This document shows positions 36,701-48,700 of a stretch of DNA of 64,000 nucleotides, in pieces. The position numbers and the translations under genes are program-made. Every line of letters starts with the position of its first letter. Within the stretch, counting starts at the first letter, position 1. Under the pieces are notes generated by a model. It did no database searches. It saw nothing but the letters and a program-made list of their open reading frames with translations, and had not been told where the DNA came from. Source of the stretch: Anaspis maculata (lineage: Eukaryota; Arthropoda; Insecta; Coleoptera; Scraptiidae); the NCBI GenBank assembly GCA_949128115.1, contig OX421968.1:3720001-3784000 (forward strand), read 5' to 3'.

Positions 36701-39700
36701 GTCCGTCTTGTAGTTGAACTCCTCCTAAGCGAAAAGTCATAGCGGTATCGGGTTTTTTTGCAAATTAATGCTGATTGTCTGCGGATGGGAATAGGCACAA
36801 AAAATATTTGGTCAGACCGCACGATTGCAAGAAAAAAATTAAAATGTTTCAAAAGTCGGTATTCAACGCTACGGTGTGAAATTCTGCATCGAGGAATCTT
36901 ACGAACCGTTCTAGATACATGCATACATGCAGCGAACGAAATTTGCGGAAATTGATGGATACATTTCAAGTGAAAGAATCATTTTGATTCCTTTATTGCA
37001 GTAGGAGATATAATTTTTTTCAAGAAAAGGTTTCACCCCGCTATTCCACATTTGTCGGTTTTTAACGCTACAGTGTTAACTTTTACATCGAGGAATCTTG
37101 CAAACTGTTCTAGATACATGCATACATCCAGCGAACGAAAGATTCAGAGAGAAATGAAGACATTTTTCGTGAAAAAATCAACCTGATTGATTCATTCTCA
37201 AAGAAGATATCTCTGTTTTTATACGGAATCTATACCTATGCACGTATATGCGGATGCGACTTCCAAGTCGCGGCGCTGCTGTGGTTCAACAAGCTGCTTC
37301 TGGCTCCGTGCTTGTGATCGATATAGGTATAATTCTCACTCATTCAGGATATTTTCTAGTTTTAGTTGATGTCATTTTGTTGTTTCAATTTATTATTGAC
37401 TACTCGTGTTTTCATAAAGATTGAGGTGGTAGTTTTGAGACAATCTGTTTACAGGTAACAGTGTACAGTGTACTCATCTGCACTCCGAAAATGCGCTCAT
37501 GAGACCCACCCCCGTGAGGACTTTGCTACTTGTTTGTAATAGGCTTGGACAATTTTCACCCGATTTTCAGTCGTGTTTTTCTCCGTAGACAATTTCGTGC
37601 ACATTTCTACTTTACAAATATCGCTTTGACATAGAAGAGTTCTTTGAAATGCCACAAATACAGCGAGTCCTGATGTGGAAAGTCAATTTGAATCACCCTT
37701 TATATCCAAACAAGCGAATATGCCTCATGGGCATGAGGCCCAGTAGCGCACTTCTTTTTTGAAGGGTTAGTGAACGCAAGATGTTAATTAGGGTTCTACC
37801 GTTATTTGGGCAGAAATTTCTATATGGCGGCCAAAACAGCGTTAAAATCATGAAATGTGGCTTAAAAATCAAAATGACTACTATAGAAAAGGGTAAGTTC
37901 CAAGTTTCATGAAAATCGTTCCACTAATAAGAGATTTCAATATGGCGGCAGAATGTTGGAATTTGGCTGGAGAATAAGAATGATCATACGAAACAAAGGT
38001 GAAACAAGAAAGCATAATTCTCCTAGTTCTATCATTTTGAAACATGTTCAATATGGAGAATACAAGATGGCGGCGGGGTATCAATTGTCGAAAATTGGAT
38101 GTATATCTTAATGAAGTTCACATCGCCTGCAAGTTTTACTCAAATCGGACCACTTTCAGAGAAATTCAAAATGGCGGATCAAAGATGGCGGCCAAGTGAC
38201 AAAAATCATTGGTCAACTTTATATAGTGATCACGTACGCATTCGATTGGCGTTTGCGGCACATCGATATCTCTTTTCGTTGAGGCATAATTCTCCTAGTT
38301 TTATCACTTCGAAACATGTTCAATAGTGAGAATACAAGATGGCGGCGGGGCATCAATTGTCGAAAACTGGATAGATCTTGATGTGGTTTACATTGCCTGC
38401 AAATTTAATTTCAATCGGATCACTTTTAGAGAAATTCAAAATGACGGATCAAAGATGGCGGCAGAATAACAAAAAACCAAAAGTCAACTTGACATCCTGG
38501 ACATATGTACTATTGATCAGCGTTCACACCACATCGATATCTTTCTTCCCTGAGGAGTTATCCCGGGTACAGACGGACGGACGGACAAAGTGAAGCTAAA
38601 AGCGCCTTTTTTCCATTTTTTGAGAAAGTGCACTTGAAACAATACCGCCCTAAAATAGTATGGGGGCATAGGTCGTGCCATGTGCAGCTTCGTGAAGATA
38701 TATAGAGTTATGTCTCAATCGATTCCTGGGGGATCAAGGACTATGAAAAATTATGGTGGAATATTGGCATTTACTGCAGGCAAATATGGTGGAGGCGCCA
38801 AAATGGGCTTCATCTGGTAATAAAAAACTGGTTGTAGCTCGTTTGTTTTTCAACGGATTTCAACATCTGACACGTCATTTTGCAAACAAAAAAATTCTCT
38901 TCTTACTTCATACCTGAATTTACAAACGTCATTCCGTGAAACTGTCAAAATTGTCTTTATAAGATGTGCTAAATTCCGCCACTTTTTAAAGGTTATCCGA
39001 TATTTTTGAAACCTGGCAGTATCATAGATCTTGATGTGCTCTTCCCGAATTTCTACTTTTCCACTTCGTATCTTTGCCGTTTTGGCCGCCATATTGAAAA
39101 GATGGCGCCCCAAAAACAGTTTTTTGTCATTATCTTGAATTCAACTGGCTCAAGATTGAAACGTGTATATGCGGAGGAAAGCCCGCATTCAAGTCTCTAC
39201 AATTTGACATATCAATCATTCTTGTGTGCTTTTCGGTTCTTGAGTTAGAGCTTTCAGAACTTCCGGAAGCATCAACTTTCGGCATTCAATCAGCATGTTA
39301 AATTGATACCACCGTCATGTAGTAAGCAAATTACCCATAAATAGCTCTTGGCCAATAACCATAGATGATAAAAAAAAGCAGAAAATCGATCATGGTGATG
39401 ATATTTGTGTAATTACAGGGTGAACTGTGAAAGTAAATGGACTTTAGAAAGAAATAAAGGTAATATAGCATTTAAAGGATATCAGATACATTCAAAACTC
39501 ATTATTATGATGAAATTTGGGCTCATTATTCAGAATATCCACTTTTCCACTTCGTATCTCTGCTGTTCTGGCCATAATTTTGAAAAAATGGCGTCCAAAA
39601 AAACATTTTTTTTGAAAATTTCGGAAAATTTGTCTTAAAATTCCAGGATTAATATCAAAAGTGAAAGTCTATCAAATTCTCTAAAATTTGACATCTGAAT

Positions 39701-42700
39701 CACTCATGTGCGACTTACGGTTCTCAAGCTATACCTTTTCAAAGTCAATTTTCCCTTAGAGTTCACTCTGTAGTTCCATAACAACCGTTACCATGATTGA
39801 TTTTCTGGATATTAATGGTCTGTGGTTGACAACTCATCATTATTTATGGTCAATTTGACTGCCACGTGGAGCTAAGATCAACTTGATATGCTGATTGGAT
39901 GACAAAAGTTGATGCTTCAGGGAGTTCTAGAAGCCATAACCCAAGAACCGGAAGTAGCACGTACATGAGTGAGGTGTCAAATTGTAGAGAATCGAATAAG
40001 CTTCCATTCGCATAGAAACGCTTCCACCTCACATCGACTGAAATGAAAATAGTGACAAAAAACCGTTTTTTGGGAGCCATCTTTTCAATATGGCGGCCAA
40101 GGCGGCAAATATGCGAAGTGGAAAAGTGGAAATTCGGAAAGGGCATCTCAAGATCTATAATACTGCCAAGTTTCAAAAAATATCAGACAACCTTCAAAAA
40201 AGGCCGGAATTTACCATATCTTATAAAAACAATTTTGACAGTTTCCCGGAATGACGTTTGTAAATTCAGGTATAAAATGAGAAGAGAATTTTTTTGTCTA
40301 CAAAATGACGTTCCAGATGTTGGAATCCGTTGAAAAACAAATGAGCTACAGCCAGTTTATTATTACCAGATGAAGCCCATTTTGGCGCCTCCACCATATT
40401 TGCCTGCAGCTGATGTCAATATTCCACCATAATTTTTCATGGTCCTTGATCGCCCAGGAGTCGATTAGGACATATCTCTATATATCTTCACGAAGTTGCA
40501 CACGGCCAAGCCTTTTCTGACCCTATGCCCCCATCAGACTAAAAACCCGAGTAGCAATGCCGGATTACACGGAGGTGTAAGGAGACTGGCTGTAAGACCG
40601 GGGTGAAAGGATTTGGAGGACGGAAAACAAGCTGGGTGACAGATTTTTTGCCATTTCGTTATGTGTCCTGTGTAGAGTCATAGTCAGAAAAAAAGTCAAG
40701 AAATCGGTTTTCCGCATCTAAAAATACCATCGCAAGTCACCAATTACCTAATGGGGCGCCATCATTTTGATAAATCCAAGGCGCAAAATTGAATAATCCG
40801 CCACTGCCATCAAGCAGTATTTCGGCCATGATCTGATTATCGTATACAGATACTACAAGACCTGAACGAAATAACGACCTTCACCACATAGCTATGACAC
40901 TTACTTGAAGAAATAAAAAAGGGTTACAAAGCTTTAGTCGATTGGCTAAATCAATTTGTCAATCAAAACTTGCAAATTTAGACACGCCGATGGTGAAATT
41001 AAGGCTATGCAGTAACAGCAAAATTTATATCTGTAAGATGTATTGTCTTTATATGCAATATACGCACATAATATATATGCATCCAACCTGCATCGATCGG
41101 GTATTATTTACATTTTCGTACGATCTCATATGAAAGGCTCTTGATATACTTACATGACGGTATCCTGCGTCGCTAAACGAAAATTATTATTAAATATTTA
41201 TGGTACGGTAAAGCAAAAACAACAGGAATTTTATGTTTCGCAGCAAAAAAAAAGAGTCACGTGCAAGGAAAACCAGAACAAGAGTTCTCTGATGTAGCTT
41301 TTTGCAATGGCTGGATCTGATATAGTACTGACAATCAATTATGAATCGATTTTACAATGCCACTCGCATATAAACGCATCGCAACAGCCTTATTTTAATT
41401 CGACTGCATTTTAAATGCCGAATCCGGAATTCGGGCAAACTTTTAGTTATTATTCACTTTCACCAGAATTATTGCACATAGCTTAGTGCCTGATGTTTTG
41501 CTAATTAGTTTTCACTCGAAAAAAAAAGTTAAGGTTCAAGTATGAGAGCCGTTTTTGTTAGGAATTCTTGCTTTCTCTGTTCGGTTCCGTTTAATTGTCA
41601 ATGGATTGACGGAATCATCTTTTATTAGTGACTATAACCACAATGAGATGCTGAAACATCGAAGATCGAACTTTCTATCTCTGACGTACCGAGTTACTCA
41701 TCAATAACTCAGTATCAATTGCCCCGTTAAAATCTCAGGTTTTTTTTTACAGAAGAATCCCGCTGTCCTGAAGAGGATCAAGATGAAGGCATCCACACAT
41801 TGCGCATGAGAATTTATGCGATGCAAGCTCTTGCAATCATATTGTTTTGTTTTGGTCGCATTATGCAACAATCATTAAAACGTAGACACATTGTCATTGG
41901 GTCGAGAAAGTTGGATTTAGCAAAAGGCTAAGAAAGAGCTTAATTTTTATAATGCAAGTATCACGTAATGCGAACAATTATTACAGGGACGACAATCGAA
42001 GTAAATATTTTTGTATAACTGTAAACAAAATTCTAAAACCATGGAAAAGTAATGTGGAAATGTAATCGCTTTACTACTGGCATTGATAGAGGCCAACTCA
42101 AGGGCAACAGTATTTAGCGACGATTTAGCGGTCAGTAATTGGAATACTAACTTAAAGACGTTTAATGACATTTGCATAATTACATTAATGACCACAAACC
42201 GCGCTTCTGGTTATCAAATTACTAAGTGTTTACGGTTAGACCGTTGCACTCCATTTGTTGGTCCCATATAATTAATTAATCTAATACCACCCTGATGAAT
42301 ATGACATTCCACCATTATATACAACAACCTTCAACAAGAGCCCACCCGATGTCTGTAATTTCCGCATTGTTAACACAAATTAATTCAAATGCTGATTCAA
42401 ATCCATACGATTATCTCCAAATTTCAGTCATATCAATGTAATGGCATACCACGCTTGAATGAATGGAAATATGCATCATAGGTGTTGTATACTTCAGTAA
42501 AATTGGAATATCAAGGAAGTCTTTTTATTATGTGCTGCCTATAATATTGATGGTACTATCGTAATGTTTTCATGTACGAAATGCCCAATTAAAATAGATA
42601 TGTTAAATAGTTGGTTATAAGGTGTCGAAAAGCTTCATAAAAATTACTCCAGCGAAATTATGATTACGTAGGTGTACCTAGTATAAGTATAGCAAAAATC

Positions 42701-45700
42701 TAGTAATACAGGGTGATTCAAAAGTGTCCAGCCACTTTGAAGCTGCGTAATATAGAGATGTAGTGAAGTGCTGAAAATTGTTGAAAAAATTCTATCTCTT
42801 TTAATTTTGAAGTTATGAAGGGACAAAAGTTGGTCCTTCGATTGCTTCTATACAGGGTGTTTCGGTGACCTTGCATAATACTTCGGGAGATTATTCCTCT
42901 TAAGAAAATAAATCGAAAAGTGAGAGTACCATTTTTCCCTGAGATGCTGCCTAAGGGAGTTACAGCCCCTCAAAGGTACGATGTCAAACAAAGTTTTTCA
43001 TTATTTGCTGAAAAACCATCAAAGGTAGGAACTTCAAATGGTACAGAGAAGTTTCTCAACAGTGTTAATGTGCATGCAAAGTTCTAAACAAATCTAACCA
43101 GTAGCAGCGAAATTAGAGGGGATTGGGATTATGTTGAAAATTATTCATGACACGTCAGTGTTTCTTCACTTTTACTTCAGAACAATGCATCCTACGAAAA
43201 AAATGCAGGAGAAATAAAAGTTTTGGATTGAACGGATCTATCGAAAACATCAAATTTGAAGCTCTTACCTTTGACAGTTCTTGAGCAAATAGTTGAAAAC
43301 TTTGTTGCATTTTGTACCTTTGAGGAGCTGTAACTCCCTCAGGGAGGACTTGAGGAAAAAATGTTACTTTTACTTTTCGACTTATTTTTTTGAAAGGAAT
43401 CACCTCCCGAAGTATTATGCGAGGTCACTGAAACACCCTGTATATTTTCGTTGTTTAAAAAAAATTCAGTGAACTGTTTATGGAAGAATATTAAGAACAA
43501 AAAAATCAACCTCTGAATACAGGGTGAGTCATAAACTACAAAAATTTAGTTTTCCTAAAAAAAAAAACAGAAGCAAAAGAATTCTATTGAAATGAATTGT
43601 ATTTTATTGTGCTCTACATAAATTATGAGACCATTGTGACTGTCTGAAGGCACTTTTAAGAAAAATTAATTAATTTCCAGGATTCATGACTCACCCTGTA
43701 TACAGAACAGAAATTCATTACAGATTCAGAGGTTGATTCTTTGTACTCCTTATTTTTTCCATAAACAGTTTACTAAAATCTTTTGAAACAACGAAAAAAG
43801 AATCGATCGAAGGACCAACTTTTGTCCCTTCATAACTTCAAAATTAAAAGAGATAGAAATAATCAACAATTTACCAGCACTCTACTACATCTCCATATTA
43901 TATAAGCTTTAAGGTGGCTGGACACTTTTGAATCACCTGTATATATCAAGCAATTACATTTTTGTTTGGTAATTACTGATTATCCATTTACGCACGGGAA
44001 ATTATTTGAATGTAGGTATAGGTAATGAAAATGTTTCATTGTTTTGGTACCTAATGGTCGCATCAGTGTGGAATCGACTGCATCACAGGCATTTGAAGAT
44101 GTATTATGTATTTGAAGATATAGTTTGAGATGAATTCCGTTTCTTAAGCGACTCTTGCTTCAGACTTCTTTCTATGTCTGCAGCTCAGGACTCGGAAGGT
44201 ACACTGGTACACACTAGCCGTTGATGAAAGAAGCCAGCAGGAGACCAACACAGATAATGTAGTATGTGCAAGGCGCAAACCTCCGTTTCGCTCAGTTTAT
44301 TTCGTCGAATACTCGTAGGTATACATAAAATTTAGAAGAACGTGAGTTGGAATTTGGTCATCAGCTTCGTTTTAGATTTCCAAAAGATAATTAAGAGGAC
44401 AAACGGCGCGAGGAAGGCCGCATTATGCAAAAAGTTTCGAAAGCACTGAAAGCAGCCGCAGCTGCATGCACCGGTTCGTTGGTGATTGTTAAAAAACTAA
44501 AACAATTAAAAATTCCAGCACTCCATAGTGAAATTGGGGACTAGAGAAAGGGTAGAATGCAAACCAAAAAGAAAATTTGATCAATATCGCAGATTTATTG
44601 ATCTTATATCATGCGATATCCGGTATCTGTTAACCGTACTACAGATTCAGTTGTTGTGTGATGTGTGCAAAAACTCGAGGAAACACCACTAACACACTTG
44701 ACTTTTACAGTTAACCATCATTACCCACTGCTACGACTGCACAGCAAACCGGCTTGATAATGGTGGCTGTAGAACTTAACTATTCAGTCATACTTGGCTG
44801 AGTAATGTACAAACTTAAGATCACAATAATTAATATAAACTATAAAGTCAAAAAGGTCCTAAACGGACATACTTAACGTCTCGATCGATACTCGCGGCAA
44901 TAGAAAGGGATTTATTGTGTTATACAAGCATCGGCATTATACAACTCGCCCCAGTTTCGACGCATAAATAAATTGTAATTTATAGTGAGCAGGTATTTAT
45001 CTATTTTGGTTTTGCTTTACTGTTATGGGTCTATTGTTCCAAAATAAAAACAATATGTAACATTAGCTTTGGAGTTTTATATACGGTCGCGGAATTTCTC
45101 TTTATTTAATTGGTGGCGAAACGCTCGACGTTATGAAATTTTATACTAGACCTACCACAAACGCGCGCGCGAAAGTGGGCGTTTCGAACTGAAAACACAT
45201 ATTCTGAACCGAAAATGTTCCTTTCCAGGATCACATCCAGGAAGTCCTTGACAAATGGACCCAGATCGACGACGAAATTTGGGCAAAAGTCATCGTCCTG
45301 GAACGGAACCGAAGGGTTGCAAAAGCGTACGCAAGGGCCCCAGTTCTGACTGTGAACGGTTCCGACGACGGATTCGACGGTTTCCGGTGAGTACCTATCT
45401 ACTACAAACTACTCATTTGCATTGAATCCAGGACAATATCTCGAAAATCGAAACCACAGTCCATATCTCCTCGTACATGTTCCAATCAGTTTTCTCTCGG
45501 ATTCAATCAGGAAAAGACAATAACAACAACTCGAGGATTGAAGGAAAAAAACACCAATTGCACACCAGCTATACCTACAACCTAGAGCCCACTAATTAAC
45601 TTGGCATGTGCAGTGTACAGTGTTCGTCAACATTAGAATATTATGTAAGGTCCTTTCTATATAACTATTACCTACTTACAGGTAGAGATTATAGAGGTAT

Positions 45701-48700
45701 TATAGCAGAGATAATCTGAAGATAAAGAAAAAGGAAAAAGCACAACTGAACCGTTATCTCGTCCAAATAACAATGTCATTAAAATGTTCATTCATCCCGA
45801 ACCGACTGTATAGTTTATAGTATAGCAACTGAAAGACTTGAAAGCGATAGTGAAATGACTGATGGGAGTTCCGTAATTTTGCTTTATTGGATATTGCCTT
45901 CAACAATTTCAGCACGAGTGACCTGGTGGCTGGTGACACCGCGCCAAGTGCGATTAATAAGACAATAATTACTTTTGGAAGGTCGCGGATTCAGTTTCCT
46001 TTGAATAATGGTGGCGTTGCCCAAATATTGTGTCTTAAACGAACGAGAGCATAATGTGGGTGCGGAATTGTTGCAAAACACCAACCGTCCCAGTGCAAAG
46101 TTTGCCATTGCCACTAGATACACATAGCCTTTCTAATCGCTGTCCTACACTGCAAACTCGTTACAATTTACCAAGATGGAATTACAGCCGCATTATAATA
46201 GAAACTTGAAGAAAACACGTGTACGGCAAATCCTTTATAATTAAAGCGAGAGCTGCACAGAAATTAACTCGATTTCAAAAAGAAACCCCCCAAATTATAC
46301 CGTGTGTCCAGCCAGACTAAATAGTCATAGCTGATCATTTTGAAATTGTAAATTCAACCTAATGCTCCATCCGATCACGTTTCAAGCAAATTTGAACAAT
46401 AAAGAGTCAAGACCTACAACTGAGCGCGGGGGATTCCGTCCGGTTTGAATCCGACTTGGGCCAGGCGAAAATTTTCAAGCCCTCTATTGTACCTTGGCGT
46501 GTACTATCGTGCGGTCACGCCAATGGAAAAAATATGAAAGAGAAGGACACCGAAAAAAGGGTGCTAATAACCTCGCTGTTGATGCGTCCATAAAATGGTG
46601 GGTGGTGTAAATCACCCGGCGTCGCTTTCGGAGGAGTAGTGAGGCGGCATTGAGGAGGTACAGTGCCAGTAACCACACGGATACCCGCCCACCGCAAAAA
46701 GAAAAGGAAAAAAACAGCTTCAACATCACTACTACAACGGCGAAAATTGAATATGTGGTCCTATGCAGTGTTTATGCTGACTTTATTTTTTTAGCCGCCT
46801 TACTTTTGTTGAATCGCTAATTTCCTGCTGCTGCTGCTGCTACGTAACTTTTAAAAGTACCAAGTAAAAGTGGTTTATATTACATTGAAACTAGTAAACG
46901 AATAGTAAATATAGGCATACGTTTAATATGTAGATAAAGGTATTACAATAGATCAACCGATATAATCACCAAGATCCTTTGGTTGCTTGGAGTGAAGGCA
47001 ATCAGTGGCACTCGTAAATTAACATAACGTGTCATTAGAATAGCGGGTGGTGCGTGTTTCGATCAATATTGATAAATCAAAATGCATCTCCAGGCGTCAA
47101 ATTGCAGCCGATGGACAATCGTGACGGTTGCTTTTTCAACATTGCTCTTGAAACATATCCGTGCATTTTCCATAATACTATATAATAGAATATATACATA
47201 CAATTACACAATGCTCTATTCCATTCATCATTTATTTCGCAAATGCTGCTCAGAGACAGATTTTCTGTGGCACTGGGCATAATGAATTATTTATTAAAGT
47301 GATGGGTAACCAAGGAGCAGAAGCAGATCGGAAAATGTCACAAGCTCATAAATTTTTATCGGTATATAAAATATATACATATAGTTTAGTTACATGTTTT
47401 AAAAATTTCTCAAAAAACATCTTCGGTGACCACTTGAGGCGAAGAAATAGCTGGTATGATTATACTCGTACCTATATACCTATATCAATTTGTAATGGAA
47501 CTTTTTCGCTAGATTTATCATGTAGGAGTAGGTATTCAAATGACGTGGCCATTATTATCGACCGTAAGGCTTTTCAATAATTAAATGTCGCTACATATTT
47601 GTGGGAAAGCAGCACTGCGCACTGATTTGAAAAATGAAAATACAAATTTGACACAAACTCGTAAAACTGAACGTCTCATGAGATATAGATCGGAAAAAAA
47701 TCCGGTGGGTGCTCCCCCCATCGCTGATTTTATCGTAGCTATTTATAAATCCAGACGATCCAGGTAGAAGCAACAATAAAGTTTCCTGCTAAGTATTGTT
47801 TTCGATGTTGAAAAATAAATTATCAGAGCCGCTGATGGATTGAGACGATTCAATTCGGTTGTCAGGGACAAATTTGCCAACTTAATAACACACTGTGATC
47901 GGCGACGTGACTTATTTGCACCCCAAAAGCAGTTTTTTTTTTTGTATATGGAAATTAAATTATTATAATAACAGCGAAATTTATGAGTGACTCCCCGCTT
48001 GTTGGTTTGCTTTTAATGCTTCAGCCTCTCATTTTTTTAGTTTTAAAATCATCATAATTATATCTGTTTCAGATATTGTCAATAACTTGAGTCAATCCAT
48101 TTATGCATTAAATCACGACCAAGTTATCCAAAGTCCATATGGTCCAAAGTATATTTTCTAAAACAGGTCAAATCTTTCGTGCATATGCGGATATTTATTG
48201 TATTTTTTTATATAGGTATATGTATTTATATGTTATATTATTTTAGGTATAGATGCGCATCAGTCGAAGAGGTTGAAAAACTAATTAAAATCAAATTCCA
48301 GCTATATGGGGGTCACGTAAACCGAAAAACCCGGCAGTTTGATGGATGCTCCAATTTTTTGCCCGATGTCGCTTAATTTGATCCGTTGTTAAATTTAATG
48401 GCAACAATTACCCAATTTGATTTGTAACAACCGGCGGTAATTGAATTTGGGAAACTGATGTTGTTGCGCCGCCGATACAGATCCGAAATCCAGCGACCGT
48501 TCGTAGTATATTTTGCAAAGTCATTAACTCATTGCCTCCCACAAGATCATTTTAATAAACCGGCTCTCTGCCAAGAAATTCGGTTGGTTCTGCTTTTTTT
48601 TTCGTCCATTACCACCAATCAAATCGGCACTGGGACGCCTATACATCTCAAATAAAAGGTTTCTGATGTTATGCTAAATTAGCACAAATAACTAACGATC

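Larger units (their letters stand above)
36240..37704. mobile_element. Fold-back element, family I
   Basis: Terminal arms of about 177 bp (36240-36417 and 37528-37704) pair closely: AAGGGTGATTCAAATTGAG, AAGCGATATTTGTGAAGTAG and GCCTATTACAAA, with complements. Inside lie a smaller inverted repeat (about 36430-36675) and a 200-bp direct tandem duplication (36855-37220). No protein is evident. Confidence 0.85.
42707..43941. mobile_element. Fold-back element, family B (copy 1), hosting A and C
   Basis: It starts TACAGGGTGATTCAAAAGTG and ends CACTTTTGAATCACCTGTA. The outer arms share GTCCAGCCACTTTGAAGC, CTCTTTTAATTTTGAAGTTA and GGGACAAAAGTTGGTCCTTC. The left arm is broken by a family A element (42851-43442) and the centre by a family C element (43518-43700). 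When both are set aside, the inner arms (AACTGTTTATGGAAGAATAT, ATCAACCTCTGAA) pair as expected. Confidence 0.9.

Noticed and set aside
36855..37220. Possible CRISPR-like or satellite array
   Set aside because: Only two copies, spacing of about 200 bp, and the sequence belongs to a transposable element in a eukaryotic genome.
41738..41930. Acceptor-like site followed by an open frame
   Set aside because: Strong T tract and CAG, but no donor, no domain and no frame continuity with the known exons.
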